Below are positions 9,597-18,276 of a stretch of 64,000 bases of DNA, piece after piece. The position numbers were made by a program, and so were the translations under genes. Origin of the DNA: Erythrobacter neustonensis. Its GTDB lineage: Bacteria; Pseudomonadota; Alphaproteobacteria; Sphingomonadales; Sphingomonadaceae. The notes under the pieces are model-generated. The model saw only the letters and a list, made by a program, of their open reading frames with translations, had not been told where the DNA came from and did not search any database. Position 1 is the first letter of the stretch; every line of letters begins with the position of its first letter. The stretch is taken from assembly GCF_001663175.1 (NCBI RefSeq), contig NZ_CP016033.1, positions 806,001 to 870,000 of the forward strand, in the 5' to 3' direction.

Positions 9597-9940
9597 GCTG
9601 TCTTCCAATAGTCGAAGGCTTCCGCCTGTCGAGCCTCGGTGTAGGCCCGCGCCTGCGGTCCCTCCCAATCCGGCGGCAGATCGTCGTGAACCGTGCTGCG
9701 CGCGGCGAACCAGCCCTGTCCGGGGAGCCCGTCCGATTGGCGCACCACCAGCACCGCAAGACCCGGCTCGCCAGCGGCGCGCCCATCCTCGTCGATCCGG
9801 TCGAGCACCTTGCACAATTGCCGCATCAGCGGGCGCGTGAAGGCATGGCCAAGGACGGCAAGCAAGGCAGAGTAGGTCAGCGGCATGCGCTGCCTGGCGG
9901 AGCCGATCAGGATGTCCCGAACTTCGCCGGGATCGAACAT
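9593..9940 (-). CDS. Conserved-looking hypothetical protein between prs and hisN
   Basis: 115 residues starting [20 protein letters not shown] do not recognise a family. It is predicted soluble and mixed alpha/beta, with a helical N-terminal half (TYSALLAVLGHAFTRPLMRQLCKVLDRIDEDGR), a strand-like core (GLAVLVVRQSDGLPGQGWF) and a Trp/Tyr-rich C-terminus (DWEGPQARAYTEARQAEAFDYW). The start overlaps the prs stop by one base (TGATG) and the stop overlaps the hisN start by four, so it is tightly coupled to both. That argues for a real gene with a role near PRPP/histidine metabolism or simple co-transcription. Confidence 0.75.
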   Translation of the reverse strand: MFDPGEVRDILIGSARQRMPLTYSALLAVLGHAFTRPLMRQLCKVLDRIDEDGRAAGEPGLAVLVVRQSDGLPGQGWFAARSTVHDDLPPDWEGPQARAYTEARQAEAFDYWKTA

Positions 9941-10875
9941 CAATCGAACAGCGAGCTGACCGAGCTTTCGTCCGCAATCCGCCGGATCGCTTCGCCCACC
10001 AGCGGCGCGATGGGGAGCACGCGGATGCGGTCGGACTGTTCGGTCGCTTCGGTGGGGCGGATCGAATCGGTGATCACCAACTCCTTCAGCGCCGAGCCGT
10101 TGATCCGCGCCACCGCCCCGCCCGAAAGGACGCCGTGAGTGATATAGGCCGCGACCGACTTGGCCCCGCCCTCCAGCAGCGCCTCGGCCGCGTTGCACAG
10201 CGTGCCGCCCGAATCGACGATGTCGTCGATCAGGATGCAGTGCCGCCCGGAAACATCGCCGATGATGTTCATGACTTCGGATTCGCCCGGCCGGTCACGG
10301 CGCTTGTCGACGATCGCCAGCGGCGCATTGTCGAGGCGCTTGGCCAGCGCGCGCGCGCGCACCACGCCGCCGACGTCGGGCGAGACCACCATCAACTGCT
10401 GGTCGCCATAACGCGCCTGGATATCGGCGGCCATCACGGGGGCGGCATAGAGGTTGTCGGTCGGGATATCGAAGAAGCCCTGGATCTGCCCGGCGTGCAG
10501 ATCCACCGCCAGCATCCGGTCGGCGCCGGCTTCGGTGATGAGGTTCGCCACCAGCTTGGCCGAGATCGGCGTCCGGGGTCCGGGTTTGCGGTCCTGCCGG
10601 GCATAGCCGAAATAGGGCACCACCGCGGTGATCCGCTTGGCCGAAGCGCGGCGCAGCGCATCGATGCAGATCAAGAGTTCCATCAGGTTGTCGTTCGCCG
10701 GGAAGTTGGTCGGCTGGACGACGAACACGTCTTCGCCGCGCACGTTCTCGTGGATTTCGACGAACACCTCCTCGTCCGAGAAGCGGCGCACGCTCGCATC
10801 GGTCAACGGGATTTCGAGATAGGCCGCAATCGCGCGGGCGAGCGGCAGGTTCGAATTGCCGGACATGATCTTCAT
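9940..10875 (-). CDS. prs: Ribose-phosphate pyrophosphokinase
   Basis: PRPP synthetase, 311 residues, making 5-phosphoribosyl diphosphate from ribose 5-phosphate and ATP for purine, pyrimidine, His, Trp and NAD synthesis. It starts [20 protein letters not shown]. It shows the flexible-loop/ATP site [12 protein letters not shown], the metal-binding [25 protein letters not shown] and the PRPP-binding loop [16 protein letters not shown]. Normal class I length. First gene of a prs-orf-hisN unit. Confidence 0.97.
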   Translation of the reverse strand: MKIMSGNSNLPLARAIAAYLEIPLTDASVRRFSDEEVFVEIHENVRGEDVFVVQPTNFPANDNLMELLICIDALRRASAKRITAVVPYFGYARQDRKPGPRTPISAKLVANLITEAGADRMLAVDLHAGQIQGFFDIPTDNLYAAPVMAADIQARYGDQQLMVVSPDVGGVVRARALAKRLDNAPLAIVDKRRDRPGESEVMNIIGDVSGRHCILIDDIVDSGGTLCNAAEALLEGGAKSVAAYITHGVLSGGAVARINGSALKELVITDSIRPTEATEQSDRIRVLPIAPLVGEAIRRIADESSVSSLFD

Positions 10876-10983
10876 CGGATGCGAATCCCCAGTGGCGCAG
10901 ACAAAGCCCGCCTAGCGATGCGTCATGGAATTGCAACGCACCAGCGGCGCGTTCTCGTCAGGCACGCGCCGCCGCGCCCACAA

Positions 10984-11023
10984 AAGCAAAGGCGCGGCGC
11001 CGGGGATGTCCCGGCGCCGCGCC
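10984..11023 (-). terminator. Rho-independent terminator of the TonB-dependent receptor gene
   Basis: GGCGCGGCGCCGGG (10991-11004) pairs perfectly with CCCGGCGCCGCGCC (11010-11023) over a five-base loop. On the minus strand the stem is followed by TTTGCTTTTG. It lies 25 bp beyond the receptor stop codon and between it and prs. Confidence 0.85.
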
Positions 11024-11047
11024 CTGTCATGCTCGCGTCTGAACCGA

Positions 11048-14000
11048 TCAGAAGCCGAGGCTGTCAGTGTTCACCCGGAAGCCGGCAAAGAAGTAACGTC
11101 CCAGCCAGCTCACAGGCGCATTCGACAGCCCGCGTGCGGGCAGTTCATTGGTGACGTTGTTGACCCCGACGAAGAACGCCGCGACTTCGTTGTCGGTGCG
11201 GAACTCGGCGCGCAGGTCGTGGGTGAAGCGGTCGCCGATCGTCAGGAACTCGGGCGCGGCGATATCGGGATCGCCGGCGATCTGGTCGCGTTCGAAGCGG
11301 AGCTGCTCGCCCACATACTGGAGGCCGTAGTTCAGCGTGACGTTGCCCAGCGTCCAGGTGATATCGGCAGTGCCGACCCATTCCGGTGCGCCCACTTCGC
11401 CCTGATCGTTATCGACGATCCCGCCATTGGCGGGCAGCACCCGCAGCTTGTCGAGATAGCCGACCGTGCCGCGCAGGTTGAACCGGCCCAGCCCGCCGTC
11501 ACCCGGGGTGAAGGCGTAATTCACCGTCACGTCCGCGCCCGCGGTTTCGATGAAGGCGACGTTTTCGGGCGTGAGCAGGTAGTTGCTGACAAAGCCGGTG
11601 TCGGCCGACCGCGTGATCGCATCGCAGAACACGTTGTCGAGGCTCGCCGAATCAACGCAGAACTGCGCGGTTTCGTTGAGCGATGCGGTGCGCACCGCGT
11701 CGGTCAGACGGATGTCGTACCAGTCGGCGGTGATCGTCAGCCCGCGCACGAAGCTGGGCTGCAGCACCACGCCCGCGGTCCAGGTTGTCGCCTTTTCTTC
11801 GGTGAGGTTGCGGTTGCCCGAGAACACGCCTTCACGGCTGGCGCTGGCGTTGATGTCGCTGGCGGGGTCGAAGCTGTCGAAATCGACGCCCAAGCCTTCG
11901 ATCAGCGCACGGCAGTTGGCCGCCCGGAACTCGGTACCTTGGTTAAGGTTTTCCGGGCCGCACGGATCGCTGATGAAGGAGAAGGTGCCGCTGCGCGGGG
12001 CGAACAGCTCGGTGATGTTCGGCGCGCGCACCGATTCCGAATAGCCGCCGCGGAAGCGGACGTCGCGGATCGGCGCCCACTGACCGTTGACCGACCAGGC
12101 TTCGGTGGTGCCCACGGTCGAATAGTCCGAAATCCGGCCTGCGACGGTGAATTCGAGCACTTCGAAGAACGGACGATCCGACAACAGCGGCACGTTGATT
12201 TCGCCGAAGGCTTCCCACACGTCGAAGCTGCCGCGTTCGTTGGCAAGCAGCGCCAGATCGGCGAGCACGCCGGTGCCGGCATCGAAATCGGTCACCTGCG
12301 TCGAGATCGGATCGGGGCGGAAATTGCTGCTTTCCTTGCGATATTCCGCGCCGAAGGCATAATTCACCGCGCCGCCGGGCAGCGTGAACAGCCCGCCGAA
12401 ATCGCCCGTCACGAAGGCGTTGGCGACGTGCTGTTCGATCCGGTAATCGTTGCGCGTATCGGTCAGGATGAAGTCGAGCGCAGCCTGGCTGGGCGCGCCT
12501 TCACCGAAGATGTTGAGCGGAACGCACTGCCCCGGGGTGAAGGTCTGCGGGGCTTGGCCGTAGTTGCCCGTTCCGGCATCGACGATCGCGCCGCCATCCA
12601 CATTGACGCGGCAATCGAATACGCCGTTGGGCGTGCCGGTCCGGAACTGGCCGACATCGACCACGTCGAGCGCGGCGAAGTAACGGTCTTCGATCCGCTG
12701 GTTGGTCGACACATAGCTCGTGTCGTTGCGGCCATAGACATAGCTCACTTCGAACTTGGCGCGTTCGCCCAGCGATCCGTCCGCGCCGATCACGGTGCGA
12801 TAAAGATCACGCTCGAAATTCTCGTTGCGGGTGCCGAAATCGAAGTTGTCGCGGTTGAACAGCAGGCCGCCGAAGGTCCCCAGCCCGGCCGCGCGCACGC
12901 TGTCGGGAATGAAGGGGTTGTCTTCGGAAATGAAGGTCGAGAAATCGAAGCTCGGCTGCGCGATCGTGAAGTTCTTGGTCTTCACGTATTTGCCTTCGGC
13001 GAACAGGCGCACGTCGGGCGTCAGGTCGAACGACAGGAAGGCGTTGAACGAGTGGTGCTTGGTGCCCGCCTGAAGATCGCCCTGATAGTCGTTGATCGAG
13101 GTGTTGTCCCCGCCGCGTGCCAAGAAGCCCGACTGCGGCAGGAAGGTGCCCGGATCGAAGACGGTGCCATTGCCGTTGAAGACCGCGGCAAAGCTGTCGT
13201 CGATGATCAGCGCGCCGCCGGGCGAGCTGTCCGAATAGCCGAGGAAATCGAGGAAGATGTTGTCCGGCACGTTCGGATCATCGGGAATGTCGTTGGGATT
13301 GCGCACCAGCCGCTCTGCCGAAGGGCGGCCGAACGGACGATCGCCGAAGCCGACGCGGCCATCGCGGCGGAATTCATACGACAGCGCAATGTTGCCGCGG
13401 TCGTCGGCGAAGTTCTTGCCGATGGTGGCCGAGACGAAGTTGCTGGGCGCATCGCCGAAATCGGAGATGCCGTTCTGCGCGCGGATGTCGATCCCTTCGA
13501 AATCGCGGCGCATGATGAAGTTGACCACGCCCGAAACGCCGTCCGCGCCGTAAACCGACGACACGCCGCCGGTCAGCACGTCGACGCGCTCGATCAGGCC
13601 GGTGGGAATGGTGTTGATGTCGACCGCGGCCTCACCCGAAACGCCCGCGACGTGGCGGCGGCCGTTGACCAGCACCAGCGTGCGGTTCGAGCCGAGGTTG
13701 CGCAGGTTCAGCAGGTTGACGCCTGCTGCCCCGGTGCGTGCCTGCGATCCGGCAGCGTTGAAATTGGTTTCCGAGCCGAACAGCGCCGGGTTCTGCGCGA
13801 GCAGTTCGGTGACGTTGGTGATCCCCGACTGGACGATGTTTTCCGCGGTGATCGCGACCACCGGGGTAGCGGTGGCGGCTTCGGGGCGCTGGATGCGCGT
13901 GCCGGTGACGACGATCGCCTGGCCCGCATCATCGGCTGCGTCATCGGCATTGTCCTCGGTGACGACATCGGCGTCCTGCGCCTGCGCGAGCGAGGGCATG

Positions 14001-14074
14001 CCCGCAGCCAGCGCCAGTGTGCCTGCGCCGATGATGAAGCGCACGCGGCGCAGTCCCTTGGAGTGCATGGTCAT
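11048..14074 (-). CDS. TonB-dependent outer membrane receptor
   Basis: About 1008 residues. A signal peptide ending PSLAQAQ is followed by a TonB-box-like segment (QAIVVTGTRIQRPEAA), the plug domain (TPVVAITAENIVQSGITNVTELL to GADGVSGVVNFIMRRDFEG) and a long 22-strand barrel ending in a terminal Phe (NTDSLGF). The NLRNLGSNRTLVLVNGRR plug signature marks the large sphingomonad/Caulobacter class that imports oligosaccharides, siderophores or other bulky nutrients. The substrate is not evident because no enzyme or regulator is adjacent. The start at 14074 has AGGAA 12 bases upstream, and ATGs at 14098 and 14068 are alternatives. Cys pairs occur in the extracellular-loop regions (FDCRVNVD, GQCVPLNIF, DPCGPENL). 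Confidence 0.93.
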   Translation of the reverse strand: MTMHSKGLRRVRFIIGAGTLALAAGMPSLAQAQDADVVTEDNADDAADDAGQAIVVTGTRIQRPEAATATPVVAITAENIVQSGITNVTELLAQNPALFGSETNFNAAGSQARTGAAGVNLLNLRNLGSNRTLVLVNGRRHVAGVSGEAAVDINTIPTGLIERVDVLTGGVSSVYGADGVSGVVNFIMRRDFEGIDIRAQNGISDFGDAPSNFVSATIGKNFADDRGNIALSYEFRRDGRVGFGDRPFGRPSAERLVRNPNDIPDDPNVPDNIFLDFLGYSDSSPGGALIIDDSFAAVFNGNGTVFDPGTFLPQSGFLARGGDNTSINDYQGDLQAGTKHHSFNAFLSFDLTPDVRLFAEGKYVKTKNFTIAQPSFDFSTFISEDNPFIPDSVRAAGLGTFGGLLFNRDNFDFGTRNENFERDLYRTVIGADGSLGERAKFEVSYVYGRNDTSYVSTNQRIEDRYFAALDVVDVGQFRTGTPNGVFDCRVNVDGGAIVDAGTGNYGQAPQTFTPGQCVPLNIFGEGAPSQAALDFILTDTRNDYRIEQHVANAFVTGDFGGLFTLPGGAVNYAFGAEYRKESSNFRPDPISTQVTDFDAGTGVLADLALLANERGSFDVWEAFGEINVPLLSDRPFFEVLEFTVAGRISDYSTVGTTEAWSVNGQWAPIRDVRFRGGYSESVRAPNITELFAPRSGTFSFISDPCGPENLNQGTEFRAANCRALIEGLGVDFDSFDPASDINASASREGVFSGNRNLTEEKATTWTAGVVLQPSFVRGLTITADWYDIRLTDAVRTASLNETAQFCVDSASLDNVFCDAITRSADTGFVSNYLLTPENVAFIETAGADVTVNYAFTPGDGGLGRFNLRGTVGYLDKLRVLPANGGIVDNDQGEVGAPEWVGTADITWTLGNVTLNYGLQYVGEQLRFERDQIAGDPDIAAPEFLTIGDRFTHDLRAEFRTDNEVAAFFVGVNNVTNELPARGLSNAPVSWLGRYFFAGFRVNTDSLGF

Positions 14075-14344
14075 GATGTATCGGAGTTCCTGTGTCATTC
14101 TGCTCTGTCGTCGGTCGGCAGGTCAGCGCGGCCAAAGCCGCAACCGTCCTGCACGCAGCGTCTGCGATCGGATAGGATCAGCCAGCGCGGACGGCCCGAT
14201 TTCCGGCAAAGCGCGCGCGCTTCCAGAACATAAATTACATTCCGCCGCAGCGGCGGTGAGCTTGCGATGATTGTGCGCGCAGTGTTGCCAATCTGCCGAG
14301 ACAGGGCGAGGGGTTAGCGGGGCGAAGCGAAAATCGCGCGCGCC

Positions 14345-14953
14345 TTACGCCTCAAGCTCGACATCCCAATAGAGCCAGTCGCGCCAGGTTTCGTGCAGAT
14401 AGCCGGGCGGAAACAGCTTGCCCGCCTGCTGCAATTGCCAGCTGGTCGGGCGGATCGGGGGATGGTGCAGCGCCATTCCCGCCTGCTTCGGGGTGCGCCC
14501 GCCCTTCTTCATGTTGCACGGCGCGCAAGCGGTGATGATGTTCTCCCACGTGGTGCGCCCGCCCAGCCGGCGCGGGGTGACGTGGTCGAAGGTCAGCTGC
14601 TCGTGGCTGCCACAATACTGGCACTGGAAACGATCGCGCAGGAACAGGTTGAAGCGTGTGAAGGCAGGAAATTCGCTCTGCTTCACATATTGCCTGAGCG
14701 CGATCACGCTCGGGATTTTCATGTCGAAGCTGGGCGAATGGACCTCGCGCTCGTAGCTGGCGACGATATCCACCCGGTCGAGGAACACCGCCTTGATCGC
14801 GGTCTGCCACGGCCACAGGCTGAGCGGGTAATAGGACAGCGGCGTGTAATCGGCATTCAGCACCAGCGCGGGGCAGGCCGACAGGTTGCGCGTCGGGTCT
14901 TCGTCGACCCCGCGAAAGCGCGCCGCTTTCTCGATCAGTTCGGCATTGAACAC
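14345..14953 (-). CDS. HNH endonuclease, short alphaproteobacterial type
   Basis: 202 residues from a GTG start at 14953, chosen because GGGAGGA lies nine bases upstream and the protein then begins MFNAELIEKAARFRG. The N-terminal half (ALVLNADYTPLSYYPLSLWPWQTAIKAVFLDRVDIV) is typical of a widely conserved family. The C-terminal half is an HNH zinc finger: CQYCG (CxxC), then FDHVTPRRLGGRTTWENIITACAPCNMKKGGRTP with the catalytic His, Asn and second CxxC. Its cellular target is not known. It is divergent from gluQ across a 118 bp gap containing DnaA-box-like repeats. Confidence 0.88.
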   Translation of the reverse strand: MFNAELIEKAARFRGVDEDPTRNLSACPALVLNADYTPLSYYPLSLWPWQTAIKAVFLDRVDIVASYEREVHSPSFDMKIPSVIALRQYVKQSEFPAFTRFNLFLRDRFQCQYCGSHEQLTFDHVTPRRLGGRTTWENIITACAPCNMKKGGRTPKQAGMALHHPPIRPTSWQLQQAGKLFPPGYLHETWRDWLYWDVELEA

Positions 14954-15024
14954 TGTTGGCGTTCCTCCCTGATTTGCTCCATCCTGCCGTGCCACGCGCA
15001 AGAGTCAAACCTGTTACGGCGCGG

Positions 15025-15062
15025 CTATCCACAATGACGCGCTGTGGAAATCCTGTGGATGG
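15025..15062. promoter_or_regulatory. Cluster of three DnaA-box-like nonamers
   Basis: CTATCCACA (15025-15033, one mismatch to TTATCCACA) is followed on the opposite strand by ATTTCCACA (complement of 15043-15051) and CCATCCACA (complement of 15054-15062), each with two mismatches. They sit in the divergent promoter gap between the HNH gene and gluQ, next to a GAGTC (GANTC) at 15002-15006. They may be a DnaA-responsive promoter rather than an origin, since no AT-rich unwinding region is present. Confidence 0.35.
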
Positions 15063-15071
15063 CGCAAGATT

Positions 15072-15938
15072 GTGTCGTGTGGCATGGGCCTGGCGATGGA
15101 TTGTCCGCACGTTACCCGCTTTGCCCCCAGCCCCAACGGCCACCTGCATCTGGGCCACGCGCTGTCGGCAATCGCGGCGCATGATCTGGCGCGGCCAGGC
15201 GGCGGGCGGTTCCTGCTCCGCATCGAGGATATCGACGGGCCGCGCTCGCGCCCCGAACTGGCCGACGAATTTCGCGCCGATCTGGCGTGGCTGGGGCTGG
15301 AATGGGAGGACGTCCCCGCCCAGTCCACCCGCCTCGCCAGCTATGCCGCCGCGGCCGAGACGCTGAAGGCGCGCGGGCTGATCTACCCGTGCACCTGCAC
15401 CCGCAGCGAAATCGAAGCCGCCGGCGCGCGCGAAGGCAGCGACGGGCTGATCTATCCCGGCACCTGCAAGCACCGCGGGGCCGATCCGGCGCGACCCGCT
15501 GCATGGCGGCTCGATGCCGAAAAGGCGCTCGCGCAGACCGGGCCGCTGGTGTGGGAGGACGCGCTGGCCGGGCCGCAGGCCGCGGACATGTCGCTGCTTG
15601 GCGATATCGTGCTGGTCCGCAAGGATCTGCCCGCCAGCTATCACCTTGCGGTTACGCTCGACGATGCGGCGGACGGGGTGACGCTGGTGACGCGCGGGGC
15701 CGATCTGTTTGGGGCAAGCCACGTCCACCGCACGCTCCAGGCGCTGCTCGGCCTGCCCGTGCCGCGCTGGCACCATCACCCGCTGCTGCTGGCAGACGAC
15801 GGCCAGAAACTCGCCAAGCGCCGCGGCTCGCCATCGCTCGCCGCGCGGCGCGAGGCCGGTGAGGATGGGCGCGTGCTTGCGCAGCAACTCAGGGTGCAAC
15901 TTTGCCACTTGGAACCTGACGCCGCCGCGTCCATTTAG
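15072..15938 (+). CDS. gluQ: Glutamyl-Q tRNA(Asp) synthetase
   Basis: Truncated GluRS paralogue that attaches glutamate to queuosine at the wobble base of tRNA-Asp. About 280-288 residues. The HIGH-equivalent is TRFAPSPNGHLHLGHALSA, the zinc site CTC...C lies in YPCTCTRSEIEAAG...YPGTCKHRG, and the KMSKS-equivalent is KLAKRRGSPSL. The GluRS anticodon-binding domain is absent, which defines the family. The start is uncertain: GTG 15072, ATG 15084 and ATG 15096 are in frame and none has a strong ribosome binding site. It is followed after 5 bp by the HIG1 gene. Confidence 0.92.
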   Translation: MSCGMGLAMDCPHVTRFAPSPNGHLHLGHALSAIAAHDLARPGGGRFLLRIEDIDGPRSRPELADEFRADLAWLGLEWEDVPAQSTRLASYAAAAETLKARGLIYPCTCTRSEIEAAGAREGSDGLIYPGTCKHRGADPARPAAWRLDAEKALAQTGPLVWEDALAGPQAADMSLLGDIVLVRKDLPASYHLAVTLDDAADGVTLVTRGADLFGASHVHRTLQALLGLPVPRWHHHPLLLADDGQKLAKRRGSPSLAARREAGEDGRVLAQQLRVQLCHLEPDAAASI

Positions 15939-15943
15939 ACACC

Positions 15944-16174
15944 ATGAGCTACATCCTTATCCCCGTGCTGCTGATCCTGATGGGCCTCACCGCCTATTCG
16001 CTGATCAAGGGTATCGTCGCCTTCCTGAAGACGACCAAGATCGACCTTGAAACCGGCGAGGGATCGACCGCGACCGACATGCAGCTTGCCCAGAACAAGG
16101 CGATGTATGCGCGCATCAAGTATCAGGGCCTCGCGATCGCGGTGGTCGCGATCCTGCTGGCGGTGACGCGCTGA
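15944..16174 (+). CDS. HIG1-domain (twin transmembrane) protein
   Basis: 76 residues with two hydrophobic helices (about 3-29 and 57-75) joined by a polar loop. The segment QNKAMYARIKYQGLAI before the second helix matches the HIG1/Rcf1 pattern (R-x3-QG). Homologues associate with respiratory cytochrome c oxidase in mitochondria and some alphaproteobacteria, so a role at the respiratory chain in the inner membrane is possible. This is inferred from the domain only. It sits directly between gluQ and the adenosyltransferase gene, an arrangement I recall from other alphaproteobacteria. Confidence 0.75.
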   Translation: MSYILIPVLLILMGLTAYSLIKGIVAFLKTTKIDLETGEGSTATDMQLAQNKAMYARIKYQGLAIAVVAILLAVTR

Positions 16175-16187
16175 TCGCTTCTGCCTG

Positions 16188-16754
16188 ATGGTCAAGCTCA
16201 ACAAGATCTACACCCGCACCGGGGATGACGGGACGACGGGGCTCGTCGACGGATCGCGCTGCCCCAAACATTCGGCGCGCATCCATGCGATCGGCACGGT
16301 GGACGAAGCGAACAGCGCGATCGGGCTGGCGGCAGTCAAGATGACGGGCGCACCGGGGGCTGAAATCACCCGCATCCAGAACGATCTCTTCGACCTTGGC
16401 GCGGATCTTGCCACGCCGGGAGACGATTTCGCCCCGTCCGAAATGGTGCTGCGCATCGTGCCCGCGCAGGTCGAATGGCTGGAACAGCGGATCGACGCGC
16501 TCAATGAAAAGCTCGCGCCGCTGACCAGCTTCATCCTGCCGGGCGGCAGCGAACTGGCCGCGCGCCTGCACATCGCCCGCGCCACCACGCGGTCGGCGGA
16601 GCGCGGCATGGTGGCCTTGGCGGCGCAGGATGCGGTCAATCCCCAAGCGCTTGCCTATATCAATCGTCTGTCGGACTATCTGTTCGTGCTTGCCAGGGTC
16701 GTGAACGACAATGGCCGGGCGGACGTGAAATGGGTGCCGGGGGCAAGCCGCTAG
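16188..16754 (+). CDS. Cob(I)alamin adenosyltransferase, PduO type
   Basis: 188 residues; transfers adenosyl from ATP to cob(I)alamin to make coenzyme B12. The N-terminal KIYTRTGDDGTTGL is the ATP-binding signature of PduO-type enzymes. The helical bundle carries FILPGGSELAARLHIARATTRSAER and the C-terminal YINRLSDYLFVLAR signature. It begins 13 bp after the HIG1 gene, so gluQ, HIG1 and this gene probably form one transcript. A B12-dependent enzyme is not present in the window. Confidence 0.93.
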   Translation: MVKLNKIYTRTGDDGTTGLVDGSRCPKHSARIHAIGTVDEANSAIGLAAVKMTGAPGAEITRIQNDLFDLGADLATPGDDFAPSEMVLRIVPAQVEWLEQRIDALNEKLAPLTSFILPGGSELAARLHIARATTRSAERGMVALAAQDAVNPQALAYINRLSDYLFVLARVVNDNGRADVKWVPGASR

Positions 16755-16832
16755 TCAATTAGTGTGCTGGTCAGCCCCCGCGAACCTCGCTAGGGCAGCG
16801 CCTTTGCTGCACTTGCGAAGGACACAGACCTC

Positions 16833-17702
16833 ATGCGCAACATCGCTGTCATCGGCGCCGGACAGATGGGCACCGGCATCGCTCAGACCATTGCCGCCAA
16901 TGGCATGCAGGTGATGCTCACCGATGTCGACCTGCCCCGCGCCGAAGCGGGCAAGCTTGCCATCGAAAAGGCGCTGGCAAAGCTGATGGGCCGCGGCAAG
17001 ATCGAAGCGGCCGAGGCCGAAGCCCTGCTCGCACGGATCACCACGGTCGCAGACTACGCCCCCTTCGCCGATGCCGACCTCATAATCGAGGCCGCGACCG
17101 AGCGCGAGGAGATCAAGAACGCGATCTTCGACCAGGCGGGCAAGGTATTGAATTCCGCAGCGGTTCTGGCATCGAATACCTCGTCGATCCCGATCACGCG
17201 GATGGCGAACCATTCGCCCGATCCTGCGCGTTTCATCGGGCTGCACTTCTTCAACCCCGTGCCCGTCATGGGCCTGATTGAAGTGATCCCCGGCCTTGCC
17301 ACCGCGCAGGACACCACCGACCGCATCACCGCTTTCGCGCGCGGTCTGGGCAAGGAAGTGGTGCTGAGCCAGGACGAACCCGGCTTCGTCGTCAACCGCA
17401 TCCTCTTGCCGATGATCAACGAAGCGGTCTTCGTGCTCGGCCAGTCGACCGCGGGGATCGAGGACATCGACAAGGGTTGCCGCCTCGGCCTCAATCACCC
17501 GATGGGGCCGCTGCAACTCGCTGATTTCGTCGGGCTCGATACCTGCCTCGACATCATCAACGTGCTTTACACGACCACGCGGGACAGCAAGTACCGCGCC
17601 GCGCCCTTGCTGGTGAAATATGTCGAGGCCGGCTGGCTGGGCCGCAAGACGGGCCGCGGGTTCTACGACTATTCGGGCGAGGTTCCGGTCCCCACGCGCT
17701 GA
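16833..17702 (+). CDS. 3-hydroxybutyryl-CoA dehydrogenase
   Basis: 289 residues; NAD(P)-dependent oxidation of 3-hydroxyacyl-CoA (or reduction of acetoacetyl-CoA). The Rossmann motif is GAGQMGTG (8-15). The catalytic His lies in FIGLHFFNPVPVM, the SNTSS stretch contacts the substrate, and the C-terminal domain has LNHPMGPLQLADFVGLDT and the terminal KTGRGFYDY. This is the monofunctional short form (Hbd/PaaH-like) rather than the FadB fusion. A GAAGGACAC element precedes the ATG. It could serve PHB/butyrate turnover together with the CoA-transferase genes at 38-43 kb, which is inference. Confidence 0.93.
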   Translation: MRNIAVIGAGQMGTGIAQTIAANGMQVMLTDVDLPRAEAGKLAIEKALAKLMGRGKIEAAEAEALLARITTVADYAPFADADLIIEAATEREEIKNAIFDQAGKVLNSAAVLASNTSSIPITRMANHSPDPARFIGLHFFNPVPVMGLIEVIPGLATAQDTTDRITAFARGLGKEVVLSQDEPGFVVNRILLPMINEAVFVLGQSTAGIEDIDKGCRLGLNHPMGPLQLADFVGLDTCLDIINVLYTTTRDSKYRAAPLLVKYVEAGWLGRKTGRGFYDYSGEVPVPTR

Positions 17703-17788
17703 TCGGGCGCAAAGCCAGCGCATTTGGTCGCACCCGCCTGCAACATTTTCCCGCTTCCCGCGCTTTGGCGGGGAGAAGGAGAATTTCC

Positions 17789-18235
17789 ATGTCTGCACGC
17801 GATTACGATCAGGCCCCCGAAGATCACGACAGCGAACAGGATCCCGTCGGCACGCAGGCGCAGGATGTCGCCGACGAGGCGCGCCGCGAGGACAGCCGCA
17901 CGTCGAGCCCGCTCGAAAGCACCAAGCCCGACGCGGGCGGCTATGATGTCGCCCCCGACAGCACGCCTGATCTGGTCGACGAGATGCGCCGAATGGAAGG
18001 CGACGGCACGATCGACATGTCGGCCTTTGCGGGCGAGCCCAACCATGACGACGAGGAAGGCACCTACGGCACCGACACCGCCGATACCAGCCGCGACGAC
18101 TGGGTCACCGCCGATGGCGCGGAAATGGTCGAACAGGCCGATCTGCTCGATGACGCCGGGCTGATGGAAGAAGCCGAAATGAACGATGAGGACGATATCG
18201 TGCGTTCGGCCTTGCCCGACGACGAAGAGGATTGA
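17789..18235 (+). CDS. Highly acidic hypothetical protein
   Basis: 148 residues with no family I recognise. Asp and Glu are extremely frequent and Lys nearly absent (DEARREDSRTSS, NDEDDIVRSALPDDEED at the end), so the protein is strongly acidic and probably disordered. No signal peptide or membrane segment is seen. The start MSARDYDQAPED follows an excellent GGAGAAGGAG about eight bases upstream, which supports it as a real gene. It converges with the small gene at 18277-18582. The gap holds an 8-bp stem (GGCGCGGC/GCCGCGCC) that could be a weak terminator. Confidence 0.65.
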   Translation: MSARDYDQAPEDHDSEQDPVGTQAQDVADEARREDSRTSSPLESTKPDAGGYDVAPDSTPDLVDEMRRMEGDGTIDMSAFAGEPNHDDEEGTYGTDTADTSRDDWVTADGAEMVEQADLLDDAGLMEEAEMNDEDDIVRSALPDDEED

Positions 18236-18276
18236 GCAATCCCGTGGCGGCGCGGCAGCAATGCCCGCCGCCGCGC

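Noticed and set aside
10925..14233. A very long open frame (about 1,100 codons) on the plus strand opposite the TonB-dependent receptor
   Set aside because: It is the complement of strongly codon-biased high-GC coding sequence, His/Asp/Arg-rich without any domain, and the minus-strand protein is a clear receptor.
15002..15071. Chromosomal origin oriC in the HNH-gluQ gap
   Set aside because: DnaA-like boxes are imperfect, the gap is only 118 bp, and no AT-rich unwinding region or usual origin neighbours are present.
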